A stretch of 64,000 nt of DNA from Lampris incognitus. Lineage: Eukaryota; Chordata; Actinopteri; Lampriformes; Lampridae. Made by a program: the position numbers and the translations under genes. Location: positions 34,373,205 to 34,437,204 of the forward strand of contig NC_079217.1 of assembly GCF_029633865.1 (NCBI RefSeq), in the 5' to 3' direction. Below are positions 23,145 through 34,418 of the stretch, one piece after another (position 1 is the stretch's first letter; the number at the start of each line of letters is the position of its first letter). The notes under the pieces are model-generated. The model did not search any database. It was not told the DNA's origin and saw only the letters and a list, made by a program, of their open reading frames with translations.

Positions 23145-24363
23145 CACTCACTGGCCACTTTATTAGGTACACCTTGCTAGTACCGGTTTGGACCCCCTTT
23201 TGCCTTCAGAACTGCCTTAATCCTTCGTGGCATAGATTCAACAAGGTACTGGAAACATTCCTCAGAGAGTTTGGTCCATATTGACATGATAGCATCACGC
23301 AGTTGCTGCAGGTTTGTCGGCTGCACATCCATGATGCGAATCTCCCGGTCCACCACATCCCAAAGGTGCTCTATTGGATTGAGATCTGGTGACTGTGGAG
23401 GCCATTTGAGTACAGTGAACTCATTGTCATATTCAAGAAACCAGTCTGAGATGATTCGAGATTTATGACATGGCGCGTTATCCTGCTGGAAGTAGCCATC
23501 AGAAGATGGGAACACTGTGGTCATAAAGGGATGGACATGGTCAGCAACAATACTCAGGTAGGCTGTGGCGTTGACACGATGCTCAATTGGTACTAAGGGG
23601 CCCAAAGTGTGCCAAGTAAATATCCCCACACCATTACACCAACACCAGCAGCCTGAACCGTTGATACAAGGCAGGATGGATCCATGCTTTCATGTTGTTG
23701 ACGCCAAATTCTGACCCTACCATCCGAATGTCGCAGCAGAAATCGAGACTCATCAGACCAGGCAACGTTTTTCCAATCTTCTATTGTCCAATTTTGGTGA
23801 GCCTGTGCGAATTGTAGCCTCAGTTTCCTGTTCTTAGCTGACAGGAGTGGCACCCGGTGTGGACTTCTGCTGCTGTAGCCCATCTGCCTCAAGGTTCGAC
23901 ATGTTGTGCGTTCAGAGATGCTCTTCTGCATGCCTCGGTTGTAATGAGTGGTTATTTGAGTTACTGTTGCCTTTCTATCAGCTCGAATCAGTCTGGCCAT
24001 TCTCCTCCGACCTCTGGCATCAACAAGGCAATTTCGCCCACATAACTGCCGCTCACTGGATATTTTCTCTTTTTCAGACCATTCTCTGTAAACCCTAGAG
24101 ATTGTTGTGTGTGAAAATCCCAGTAGATCAGCAGTTTCTGAAATGCTCAGACCAGCCCGTCTGGCACCAACAACCATGCCACGTTCAAAGTCACTTAAAT
24201 CACCTTTCTTCCCCATTCTGATGCTCGGTTTGAACTGCAGCAGATCGTCTTGACCATGTCTACATGCCTAAATGCATTGAGTTGCTGCCATGTGATTGGC
24301 TGATTAGAAATTTGCGTTAACGAGCAGTTGAACAGGTGTGCCTAATAAAGTGGCCGGTGAGTG
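23145..24363 (-). mobile_element. Tc1/mariner element, DD36E type
   Basis: 1219 bp with inverted ends cactcactggccactttatt and its complement (one mismatch at the end). TA follows the right end; the left neighbour is TG. It encodes a nearly complete transposase with one frameshift. The DD36E spacing matches the published Incomer family; the name is inferred from spacing only. Confidence 0.9.
23177..24216 (-). pseudogene. DD36E transposase with a single frameshift
   Basis: The N-terminal part (24216 to about 23622) starts MGKKGDLSDFERG, holds the helix-turn-helix (LSISETADLLGFSHTTISR) and [10 protein letters not shown] with the first catalytic Asp. The C-terminal part (about 23629 to 23177) has YFQQDNAPCH with the second Asp and [12 protein letters not shown] with the Glu, 36 residues apart, ending in RPKAKGGP-like AKGGPNRY. 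A 1-base change near 23622, at the glycine-rich VMVWG box, separates them. No other stop is present. Confidence 0.9.
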
Positions 24364-24759
24364 TATATATATATATATATGCACACTATAGCCAAAAGTA
24401 TGTGGACAACTCTTCAAAATAGTGGATTTAGCTATTTCAGCCGAATCCCTGGTCAACTGTAAGTGCTGTTATTGTGAAGTGGAAGTGCTGTGACGCGATA
24501 GGCCACACAAGCTCACAGAACGGGACAGCCAAGTGCTGAAGTGTGTAGTGAGTAAAAATTGTCTGTCCTCAGTTGCAACACTCAGTACCGAGTTCTATAG
24601 TGCCTCCAGAAGCAATATCGGCACAAGAGCTGTTTGTTGGGAGCTTCAGGAAATGGGTTTCCATGGCTGAGCAACTGCACACAAGCCCAAGATCACTATG
24701 CTCAATGCCAAGCGTCAGCTGAAGTGGTGTAAAGCACACCGTCACTGGACTATGGAGCA

Positions 24760-25655
24760 GGGGAAACACGTTCTCTGTACTGATGAATCACGCTTCACTA
24801 TTTGGCAGTCTGACAGATGAATCTGGGTTTGGCAGATGACAGGAAAACGCTACCTGCCCAAATGCATAGAGCCAACTGCAAAGTTTGGTAGAGGAGAAAT
24901 AATGGTCTGGGGCTGTTTTTCCATGGTTTTAACTAGGCCCCTTAGTTCCATCAATCCATCCATTATCCAAACTACTTATCTTGCTCTCAGGGTTGTGGGG
25001 ATGCTGGAGCCTATCCCAGCAGTCATTGGGCGGCAGGCGGGGAGAAACCCTGGACAGGCCGCCAGGCCATCACACAGAGCCCACACACACACTCACACAC
25101 ACACACACACACGCACACATTCATACCTAGGGACAACATAGAGGACGATCCAGGACGACTCCCTAGGTTGGACTGTCCCGGGGCTCGAACCCAGGACCTT
25201 CTTGCTTTGAGGCGACCGCACTAACTAGTGTGCCACTGTGCCACCCCCCCTTAGTTCCAGTGAAGGGAAATTCTTAATGCTACAGCATAGAGTGACATTA
25301 TAGAGAACTGTGTGCTTCCAACTTTGTGGCAATAGTTTGGGGAAGAACCCTTCATCTTTCAGCATGACAATGCCCCCCTGCATAAAGTGAGGTCCATAAA
25401 GACATGGTTTGCTGAGTTTGGTGTGGGAGAATTTGACTGGCCTGCACAGAGCCCTGACCCCAACCCCATCCAACACCTTTGGGATGAATTGGAACACCGA
25501 CTGCAAGCCAGGCCTTCTCACAAGAAATTAGTGCCCGACCTCACTGATGCTCTTGTGGCTGAATCGGAGCGAGTCTTTGCAGCCAAGATCCAAAATCTAG
25601 TGAAAAGCATTCCGAGAAGAGTAGAGGCTGTTATAGTAGCAGGGGGAAAACAATT
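24760..25655 (+). pseudogene. DD34E transposase remnant, catalytic Glu replaced
   Basis: Pieces before the SINE include LCTDESRFTIW, with the first Asp, and an in-frame stop soon after. Pieces after it include FQHDNAPLHK with the second Asp and WPAQSPDPNPIQHLWDE. Glu is replaced by Gln, 34 residues after the second Asp. The C-terminal part stays open to GLY-rich AVIVAGGK, then the frame drifts into repeat. Confidence 0.85.
24951..25246 (-). mobile_element. tRNA-derived SINE inserted in a Tc1 element
   Basis: Flanked by a perfect 13-bp duplication ccccttagttcca (24938-24950 and 25247-25259). On the - strand it starts with a tRNA-like head (cacagtggcacactagttag, then ctgggttcgagcccc as B box), has a (TG) run, and ends with ggctccagcatcccc and ataatggatggattga. 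Same family as 19465-19864. Confidence 0.92.
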
Positions 25656-25721
25656 CCATATTATTGCCCATGGTTTTGGAATGAGATATTTAACAAGCAC
25701 ATATTGGTACGATGTTCGGGT

Positions 25722-25727
<6 letters not shown>

Positions 25728-25761
<34 letters not shown>

Positions 25762-25782
25762 CTATATCTATATATATATATA

Positions 25783-25813
<31 letters not shown>

Positions 25814-25834
25814 ATATACACACGCACACACACA
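25728..25834. repeat. (CA)n-(TA)n-(CA)n compound microsatellite
   Basis: CA repeats, then about 40 bases of TA repeats bordered by tatctatatc-type units, then CA again. It joins two Tc1-like elements. Confidence 0.95.
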
Positions 25835-27015
25835 CACTGATCAGCCAAAACATTAAAACAACCTAGTATTGTGTAGGTCCCCCTCATGCTGCCAAAACAG
25901 CTCTGACCTATCGAGGCATGGACTCCGCAAGACCTCTGAAGGTGTCCTCTGGTATCTGGCACCAAGATGTTCGCAACAGATCCTTTAAGTCCTGTAAGTT
26001 GCAAGGTGGGGCCTCCATGGATCGGACATGTTTTCCCAGCGCATTCTACATATGTTCGATTGGATTGAGATCCAGGGAAACAACACCTTGAACTCTGTCA
26101 TGTTCCTCAAACCTTTGCTGAACATTTTTGCAGTGTGGCAGGGCGCATTATCCTGCTGAAAGAGGACACCGCCATCAGGGAATACTGTTGCCATGAAGGG
26201 GTGTACTTGGTCTGCAGCAATGTTAAGGTATGTGGTAAGTGTCACTTAACATCCACATGAATGTGAGGAACCAAGGCTTCCCAGCAGAACATTGCCCAGA
26301 GCATCACACTGCCTCCACCGGCTTGCCTTCTTCCCATGGTGCATCCTGGTGCCATTTCTTCCCCAGGTAGACGACGCACATGCACCCAGCCGTCCATGTG
26401 ATATAAAAGAAAACTTGATTCATCAGACCAGGCCACCTTCTTTGATTGCTCCCTGGCCCAGTTCTGACGCTTACGTGTCCATTGTAGGCACTTTTGGTAG
26501 TGAGCAGGGGTCAGCATGGGCACTCTGATCAGTCTGTGGCTATGCAGCCCCATACGCATCAAGCTGTGATGCACTGTGTGTTCTGACACCTGTCTTATCA
26601 TAGCCAGCATTCATTTTTTTTCTGCATTTTGAGCTGCAGTAATTATTTTTTGGAATCGGATCAGACGGGGTAGCCTTCACTCCCCAGGTGCATCAATGAG
26701 CCTTGGGCACCCATGACCCTGTCGCCAGTTCACCGGTTTTTCCTTGAGCCACTTTTGGTAGGTACTGACCACTGCATACTGGGAAAACCCCACAAGACCT
26801 GCCGTTTTGGAGATGCTCTGACCCAGTTGTCAAGCCATCACAATTTGGTCCTTGTCAAAGTTGCTCAGATCCTTAGGCTTGCCCATTTTTCCTGCTTCAA
26901 ACACTTCAACTTCAAGAACTGGCTGCTCAATATATTCCACCCCTTGATAGGTGACGTTGTAACAAGATAATCAATGTTATTCATTTACCTCTCAGGGGTT
27001 TCAATGTTTTGACTG

Positions 27016-27020
<5 letters not shown>
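25835..27020 (-). mobile_element. Tc1/mariner-like element, decayed
   Basis: Ends cactgatcagccaaaacatt and caatgttttgactgatgtg are inverted repeats, merged at both sides with CA or GT microsatellites. Transposase pieces read on the - strand over most of its length. Confidence 0.85.
25985..26885 (-). pseudogene. Tc1-like transposase, broken
   Basis: N-terminal remnants read GKPKDLSNFDKDQIVMA and GFSQYAVV with stops. The middle piece (26610-26242) has KVAWSDESSFLLY with the first Asp. The next (26245-25985) has LFQQDNAPCHTAK with the second Asp. The Glu box LDLNPIEHM survives in a shifted frame with a stop right after it. At least three frame changes are present. Confidence 0.82.

Positions 27021-27059
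<39 letters not shown>
27021..27059. repeat. (GT)n microsatellite
   Basis: About 39 bases of GT between two Tc1-like remnants. Confidence 0.9.
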
Positions 27060-27062
<3 letters not shown>

Positions 27063-27700
27063 ACATTAATGGAAAAATTTGAGTGCTTGACCGCTACAGT
27101 GAGTGGATCCATGGACTCTGTTTTGCTGTGGGGGAGCATTGTCCTGCCATGATTTGGGTCCACTTCTCCCCTTATAGGGAGGGCTCACTGCAAATCAATA
27201 TAAAGTTCTTCTGAGTGATCACCTTTACCCTATGATGAAACATTTCTTTCCTGATGGGAGTGGTCTCTCTTTCAGGATGACAGTGCCCACATCCACAGGG
27301 CACAAGGGGTCACTGAATGGTTTGAGTATGAAAATAATGTAAATCATATGCTATGGCCTTCATAGTCACCAGATCTCAACCCAACTTAACACTTATGGGA
27401 GATTTTGGACCGACGTGGGCAATCTTATCCAAGAAGGGCCAGCGTGGGTGCAGGTTTTTGTTCCAACCAAGCGGTTATACACCTGATCCCACTAATCAAC
27501 CAGTAGAGTCTTTGTTGAGGAACTTGATTAGGAGACACAGGTGTGTAACTGCTTGGTTGGAGCAAAGATCTGCACCCACACCAGCCCTTTCTGGATAAGA
27601 TTGCCGACCCCTGTAGTTAGACAGTGCTCTCCATCACCACCATCAAAACACCAAAGGAGGGAATATCTTTTGGAAGTGTTATGTTCTGTTATGGCAAGAC
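27060..27700 (+). mobile_element. Tc1-like transposase remnant with inserted palindromic MITE
   Basis: The + strand shows FFPDGSGLFQDDSAH, with the second catalytic Asp, then SPDLNPT and HLWEILDR. After the MITE at 27410-27613 it continues with RQCSPSPPSKHQRREYLLE, which belongs to the same transposase type. The Glu box is changed (NPT followed by a stop). Terminal repeats were not found, so the limits are approximate. Confidence 0.75.
27410..27613. mobile_element. Small palindromic MITE
   Basis: About 204 bp. The left arm has gggcaatcttatcc and gtgggtgcaggtttttgttcc. The right arm is its complement, ending ggataagattgccgacccctg. Arms of about 70 bp are diverged at roughly one base in ten. 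It carries no ORF and splits the transposase remnant. Confidence 0.8.
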
Positions 27701-27750
27701 TTGTGGATCCAAATGCAAGACTCAGACACTGACATATGGTAAATAAAGAA

Positions 27751-27911
27751 GGGAAAAGAGGAAAGTCAAAGAGGAGGTTTATGGATGTGGTGAGGGAAGA
27801 CATGCAGGTGGCTGGTGTGACAGAGGAAGACGCAGAAGACAGGAAGAAATGGAAACGGATGATCCGCTGTGGCGACCCCTAACGGGAGCAGCCGAAAGTA
27901 GTAGTAGTAGG
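27751..27911 (+). mobile_element. RTE-like LINE, 3' tip
   Basis: The coding end reads RRFMDVVREDMQVAGVTEEDA, followed by gcgacccctaacgggagcagcc and a (GTA) tail. The same C-terminus and tail occur on the - strand at 34419-34650, so both are 3' ends of one family; this copy is strongly 5'-truncated. Confidence 0.85.
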
Positions 27912-27984
27912 CTTAGTCAAAGAGGTGCCTGTAGTCAACAAGCCCAAAAGCACCAAACTGCACTTGACTTTTTTTTGTTTTTTT

Positions 27985-28313
27985 GATTTTGATATACTTT
28001 ATGCTCTGCATTTAACCCATCCTAGCTGTGTAGGTAGGGCAGCCACAGTGCAGCAACGGGGAACAACTCCAGTTCGTCTTGCCATGCCTCGGTCAGGGTC
28101 ACAGACAGGAGTATTAACCCTAACACGCATGTCTTTTTGATGGTGGGGGGGAACCGGACTACCTGGAGAAAACCCACCGCAGACACAGAGAGAACATGCA
28201 AACTCACAAAGGATGACCTGGGATGACCCCAAGGTTGGACAACCCAGGGGTTCGAACCCAGGACCTTCTTGCTGTGAGGCGACAGTGTTAACCACTGCGC
28301 CACCGTGCCACCC
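27985..28313 (-). mobile_element. tRNA-derived SINE, second type
   Basis: On the - strand it begins ggtggcacggtggcgcagtgg and has a B box at 28246-28256 (gggttcgaaccc). It then has the widespread fish segment gagtttgcatgttctctctg and a 3' part with gtgttagggttaatactcc and gatgggttaaatgcagagc. The head is shared with 19465-19864 but the tail differs. Confidence 0.82.
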
Positions 28314-28407
28314 ATTTGGATTAAAATATGACTACTACCAAACAAAAAACATGATAAACATGTTCTTCACTTCATCTGGACACAACTTGATTCAACTTTC
28401 TGTGCTT

Positions 28408-28496
28408 TTCTTACCTAGATTATTGAGCATGCATAAAGACATGTTCTTCACTATTACCTGGTTTGATGTCTTTATGCATGCTCAGTAATCCAGGTA
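28408..28496. repeat. Inverted repeat from Penelope-like element ends
   Basis: The left arm ttcttacctagattattgag runs into catgcataaagacat. The right arm is its complement, ending ctcagtaatccaggtaagaa. Arms are about 35 bp around a 20-bp loop. The same sequence flanks the Penelope-like pairs near 31190-31225 and 58400-58436. Confidence 0.8.
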
Positions 28497-28565
28497 AGAA
28501 AATCTGATCAGTTCATCTGGATACAGTGTTTATTTACAGTTATGTTTTAATCACTCAACTAAGTC

Positions 28566-28622
28566 AAGTCAGGTCAATTTTATTTGTGTAGCCCAATATC
28601 ACAAATTACAAATTTGCCTCAT
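28566..28622 (+). repeat. Interspersed repeat fragment
   Basis: Matches the start of 62036-62215 (attttatttgtgtagcccaa, then aaattacaaatttgcctca). Widespread in fish genomes; class not assigned. Confidence 0.65.
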
Positions 28623-29371
28623 TTAAATAAGTGACCTCTTCAGTCTTCCTGGTTTGATGTTCTTGTGTCTGCATCTTACATAATTCAGTGAGCAATTTTA
28701 GCCAAATTTATTAGGCTAAAAATACACTTGGCCTCTGCTGATAAGCACTATAAAGCATGACAAACTGTATTGTTGATTGCTACACTAGCTACACCACAAT
28801 CTGTTTTGTGTCCATTTTTTCCCCTTTTTCCATTTCTTTTTTTAATCCCTTTTTTGAAAGCGTGTTGCTAACTGTTAAATACAAGCCTTAATTCACTTGT
28901 GGATGTTCTTTAGTGTGATTATAGCTGTTCTGTTGCTGGTGGGGTACAAAGCTGCACCTAGTCCCTGCTGCATGAACATTATACCCATAATCACAGTAAA
29001 GAATGCCCAATTGGGAATTGTTGCTTTAATGAAAAGATAAAGTAAATAAAAACACAGCTCTATGCAACTGCCTGTTTTGATTTTGATTTTATTTTATTTG
29101 TTGTTTTGTTTTGTGTCCAAAGTGTTTTATTTTAAGAATCAGCCAGCCAAGTGCTACAGACTGAACGCTTTGGAACAGAATGCAACCAAAGAACAGTCTT
29201 GATGACAGTTTCTGGCACTGTCATGCATCTCTTGCTTGAAACATGGTGAGCTCACCCCCATAAGTCTTTTACACACCCCAATACTAGCTAGCAGGACACA
29301 TGGACCCAATTATCTGTTAGGTAATTCAACAGGGCTATAGCAGATGAAGTCATACCTATTCACATATGTGG

Positions 29372-29424
<53 letters not shown>

Positions 29425-29957
29425 TACATACATACATACATACATACATACATACATACATAAAGTTTGTACACTGTCCCCCTTTAGACTAACATTGTTG
29501 TGATCCAGTTTAGTCATTTTGCTCAACTAAATAGCCTGGCTACTTGCCAATTCCTGTGTCCGGGCATACACACATATCCTGGGTGCAGCCAAGACCCTTG
29601 CTTACTGGCCCGTAGTGCATATTACATAAGATATAAGGTCTCACCAAGGAGTGGTACAGCTCACTGTATATTGAGTTATAAAGGGGCCACTGAGATTTTA
29701 GGGAATAATGCAGTACGCTGTGCAGTAATAGTTACATTGACTCATTTTACTTTTCTCTTTTGTCCAAGTCTTTGTGTTCTTTTCTCTTTAATTGAATGAG
29801 ACATCTGTTCATCTTTTGCATTCCTCCTTCACTGACTCTGTCTTGTCCGTACAGACAGGCACATGCAAACAGTTGATGGAACACTACTACAACCATAGAA
29901 ATTCATTATCACTTAACTACAGCATATGAAACTCTGACATTCACCACTTCCTCAGTA
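28623..29957 (+). other. ssh2 intron 2, middle part
   Basis: No gene seen. Holds (CA)n at 29371-29419 followed by (CATA)n to 29462. Confidence 0.5.
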
Positions 29958-31228
29958 CCAAAAAGTTGAATCAGTTCATCTGAACACAACGTTTTTTTGG
30001 GAGAAATGTTTCATCACTCATCCAAGTGACCTGTTCAGTCTCAACTCACTGCAGGTATCCCCATCGTTATAAACAATGCAGTTGCATAATTACCGCAACC
30101 AATGATCGGTTTCATATGCAAATTGCCATGAGCATTAACTAGGGTGTACTATTCACAGAGACTTGGGGAATAGTTGCAATAAGTTATTATTATTAATAAG
30201 TTATGAAATAAGTTATTGAGGAATAGTTGCAATCATAGTATTGTAAGATGGCGACAGATGTACTCTTAGCCCCCCCCCCCCCCCCGTTCTTCACATAGAT
30301 GGCCTCTTTGACTCCCCATTGAAACCAGCGTTCCTTCCTATTAAGGGTGTGCACATCCTCTTCCTTGAAAGAGTGGCCACTGGCCTGTAGATGGGTGTAG
30401 ACCACAGTCCTGGCCTGACATGTTAGCTCTTCTGTATTGTGCCATCCTCTTCGCCAGTGTCTGTTTTGTTTCCCTGATGTACAAGTCCAGGCAATCCTTG
30501 TGGCGGTTAACAGCGTACACTATATTGCTGTTTGTGCCGGGGGACCCGATCCTTGGGGCGGACCAATTTCTGGTGCAGCGTATTTTGGGGTTCGAAAGCA
30601 ATTGAGATGCGATGTTTGGAAAATACGCATCTCAACTCTTCCACCACTCCCGTCACATACGGAATCACCACTGGTTTCCGCTTAGGCAGCTGTTGCCTTT
30701 CTCCTCTCTTTGATCGGCTGGTGCACTGTTTGGGTATCTTCCTGGCTTTGACAGATGCCCAGTTAGGATAACCACACTTAACCAGGGCCTGTTTAATGTG
30801 GGATTTCTCCCCTTCCCAAGCCACTGTGTCAGTGGGGACATTGTCAGCTTGGTGGTACAGTGTCCTTATGACTCCTAGTTTTTGCTTCAGTGGATGATGA
30901 GAGTCATGCCTAAATTACTGATCAGTAGGTGTTGGTTTACGGTAAACATCTTACAATGCTGTGATTGCAACTATTACTGAATCCTCTGTGAATAGTACAT
31001 ATGGCCATTGTAACTCTAGTTAATGGTCATGGCACTTCACATATATGAAACCGATTTGTTGGTTGCTGTCATTATGCAAATGTATTGTTTATAAGGGTGG
31101 GGATACCTGCAGTCAGTTGAGACCGAAGACGTCACTTGGATGAGTGATGAAGTGTTGTGTCCAGATGAACTCATTCAACTTTTTGGTATTTTCTTACCTG
31201 GAATATTGAGCATGCATCAAGACACTAC
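29958..31228. mobile_element. Penelope-like element, inverted pair
   Basis: Both outer ends carry the same sequence in opposite directions: aaaagttgaatcagttcatc at the left, and gatgaactcattcaactttt with a cttacctgg ending at the right. Left arm (about 29958-30915, - strand) keeps coding sequence; right arm (about 30916-31228, + strand) is mostly 3' UTR. This head-to-head layout recurs at 57406-58438. Partial inverted copies are known for Penelope-like elements. Confidence 0.8.
30290..30900 (-). pseudogene. Penelope-like reverse transcriptase end and GIY-YIG nuclease, broken
   Basis: About 30900-30600 reads HIKQALVKCGYPNW and VIPYVTGVVEELR, then QNTLHQKLVRPKDRVPRHK, the segment linking reverse transcriptase to the endonuclease in GIY-YIG Penelope-like proteins (Neptune-type). 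About 30600-30290 reads VYAVN, then LDLYIRETKQTLAKRMAQYRR, the nuclease core with YIRET where YIGET is usual, and RWFQWGVKEAIYV near the end. At least two frame changes separate the pieces. Confidence 0.85.
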
Positions 31229-33974
31229 TTCAGTAGTATGAAGGATGGTTAAAACATACACAGAAAGGGAGGGAGTGCTTTGCGAAGTGACATAGAATGG
31301 ATGAGGCAGGTCACAAGATTAGAATATCTTCTCTCAGTTAAATGTTTTTAGCCCAAATGCATGTTTTCTAAACTATATGGTCTTTTTATATGTACCCCTA
31401 TTCAACCAAAAATAATCTAGGTCACAAAAGACCTTTTATTTTGAAAATAACAATTTGAAGACTTCCCTTAAACATGCTCCTGTATCAAATGATAGCCTCC
31501 ACCTTTTTGACCAAGTAAAAAGTGTTATGAACCTTTGTGTTCTCCTCCCTATCCTGTACAGTTTGTGGTTCATAGAGCATGGTGTTATCCAAAGCAGCTC
31601 TGACCTACCTATTCTCAGGACTTCGTCATTCTGTTTTGTCTTGTTAGAAGCAGTAAGGGTGGCAGGATGAAGATGAGCCATTCTGGCGAGGAGGATGTGT
31701 GTTTGCGCGCACACGTGCATGCGTGGGAGGAATTCAGTCTGTTCCCGGCCTGACCTTGTCTGTCTATTGTCTCACTGCTTTACGGAATTTCCTCTTATAT
31801 GCTGACACACTTCAACATGGCTCCTAGCACAATTTGTTTGTGGTACATAAACTTTGGCTATTTCTTTGGAAATCTACACATCAGGAGTCATTTTTGGAAA
31901 CCTAAATTTAGCTTTAGAAGAGTGCAATTGCTTCCAATGGTTTATGGGTGAATTTGGTTGTTTCCACAAGTGAAAATGTTGGACTGCAAATTTGTTGCTA
32001 CTTGGGGTTACCGATTATGCTACTGTATGCTGCAAAAGCCTTTCCATTCCCATCAGATGAAGGCAGGCGACATGAAATATTGCACACAAGCATCCAAAAG
32101 CAACAGCAAACATTCTGTAAGAATACTTTAATAACGGAAAAATCGGTTTTTCACAACAGAAAAATGGTATTGAAAATATGGGTTGCTGAGGAATTTGTGA
32201 AATCCATTACTTTAGAACCATAGACAGACCTGGCCCTACAGCCTGTCCATATAAGTTGTGGCAAGCTTGCAGCTGCAGTCTTTAGTATACAGTTTACTGC
32301 CTTCTGAGTGAGTCCTCAACATGACCCAGATGCACACAGGAAGAGCAGGTTCATCAGACTTGGGAATAGGTTGAGTCTGTATAGGATTAAGGGCAGGTCA
32401 AGGTAAGGGAGAAAAAGGCAATGTCAGTTTAAGGCAGATTTTTTTTTTACCACAGTCCAACATGCGAAGGCACGTTTCTGAGTTTCTAATATTTTTCTGT
32501 CTTTTAGGCTTAGTCTGAGTCCCATACCTGAATCTTCACTCCCGACACATGCTGTCAGAGCATTGAGTATTCACTGTCCTAGATTAGTGACTGCACTGGC
32601 ACAGCTCTGTTTCCAAAAACAGAACTAAAAATAAAACTTCACTTGCAGCATATTTATTGAACTTTGTCAAATTTTTGACATGGAAGTGAAAAGAAATGTA
32701 TTTTCTTAGTTCTTAAAAACAAGAATAGATCCAAGAGTTGTGCTTTGGACTTGCAGCCTATGGTTTGCCACTTTAGTTTTCCTCATTCCCCCAGCATACC
32801 CACAAACAGGTCTTTGTCTGTCTTATCTGGCTGTAAAAACAGGCCTCTCTGTAGTCTGTGAGGTGAAGTTGTCCTGTCGCATTCAAGTGTGCCGAGTAGT
32901 CAGCAAACTTTTGAGTTAGAAGTGGTGTAAATACAGGTTGTTCTCTGTGCTGTTTGTCTGCAACTGTCTGTCTCGTGTTGTTGAGGCCAGGTGTTTTAGG
33001 CCACTACTCTAGCTATATCATTAACCTTTACCTTCAGAAATTAGCCAAATGGTGGCGGTCACTTCAAGTTGTCCTTTTTATTTCGTACCCTGTGTCAGCA
33101 GAAGCCCATATCCAGCATAATAGATGGTAATGGCTGGCCTCACATGGTGGGCTAGGAGGCAACAGGATTCTGGGGCTCACTTAAGGGGGACTTTGACATG
33201 CACAAACACAAACATAACACTATCATTTGACTGGCCTGTACTTGGTAACTCTCATTCACAAGTGATGAGAGGAGAGAGAGAAGATGGAGACGATTGTGCA
33301 ACTCATGCCCAGGGTCAAAATAAACACCACAAGAGCAGTGTCTCATGTTACAAAACCACAGATTGCCCCTGGATGCTGGTTACTACTACTGGTCAGTTTG
33401 ATGACAAAACAGAACCACATGATTGGAGCGTGCTGTGTGTGTATTCCTGAGTGGGTACATTGCACCGCGTAGCTCACTGGGCAGACCAGACAACCTTTGT
33501 GATGCCATGAATGTCAAAAGGGAGGTGAATCCTTGTTAGGTGTAGCGTAACCCGAGGAGTGTGTGTGTGTGTGTGTGTGTGCTGTGCATGGGGCCCTGAG
33601 TGTATGTTATTGTATGTCTTCTCATATGATGTAAGCAGCTGAGCTCTTGGTTGAGTGTGATTGGTGTCCAGTGGTTAACGTGTGTACAACGTTACTCCTT
33701 TTCTTAACTTCAAGCAATACCTTGGGGCACGGTTCAAGCCAAAGGACTGTTATTATACAATGTGTTTCACAGTATTCCTACCAACAGGACATACCTAAAG
33801 AAGCTTATTTTTATTGTATAGATGTTACAAGCTTAACGTGTAGGCCTAGTGTATAAATTACTGTGGCATGAAGCCTAACGTAATGTTTGAACAACTCTAC
33901 AAGGAAGAATTTCTTGTAACTGTTAAAACTGGAATTTATTTTACAGCCATAGATGTGTTTTGTTTTGTTAAGTG
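31229..33974 (+). other. ssh2 intron 2, middle part
   Basis: No gene or mobile element recognised. Holds a short (GT) run at 33560-33582. Several ORFs of 60-108 codons show no domain. Confidence 0.5.
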
Positions 33975-34418
33975 TAGGGGTGGGCGATATATTGAATATA
34001 CTCAATGCATTGCGGCTTGTTCTTCGTGGAATGTAGTCAATGAATATATTGCGAACATCGAGTACAAATTGTCACAATGTTTTCAAGCTCCCAGCACAAA
34101 ACTTGCTTTGGTGTTTTGCTTCTCTTACTTTTTCCTATGACTCTCTCCCTCTCACAGACACAAAAAGAAAAAAAAAATCCCATACATACGTCGCACACAC
34201 ACGTCCGCCCATCCAGACCACTCTCCTGGGCGAGTGTTCGTGTGACGTATGTATCTGGAGGGAGCGAAAGATGTGAAGCACCAAAGTGAGTTTATATGTG
34301 CTGTAGTGATGTGTGGATCACAGTTCTATCCATGGGCACAATGGTTAATCAGGCGGACCGAGTCATATAAATTAACATTTTGATAAATAGCAGATGGGTT
34401 GCGGGTGGGTGAAATATT

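Larger units (their letters stand above)
24382..25727 (+). mobile_element. Decayed Tc1-like element, DD34E type
   Basis: The left end cacactatagccaaaagtatg is typical of fish Tc1 families. The right end is eroded into a (CA) run near 25724. It carries transposase remnants on the + strand and a SINE inserted at 24951-25246. Confidence 0.8.

Noticed and set aside
34000..34140. A separate gene at 33868-34140
   Set aside because: It overlaps the left terminal repeat of the outer hAT element and has no domain.
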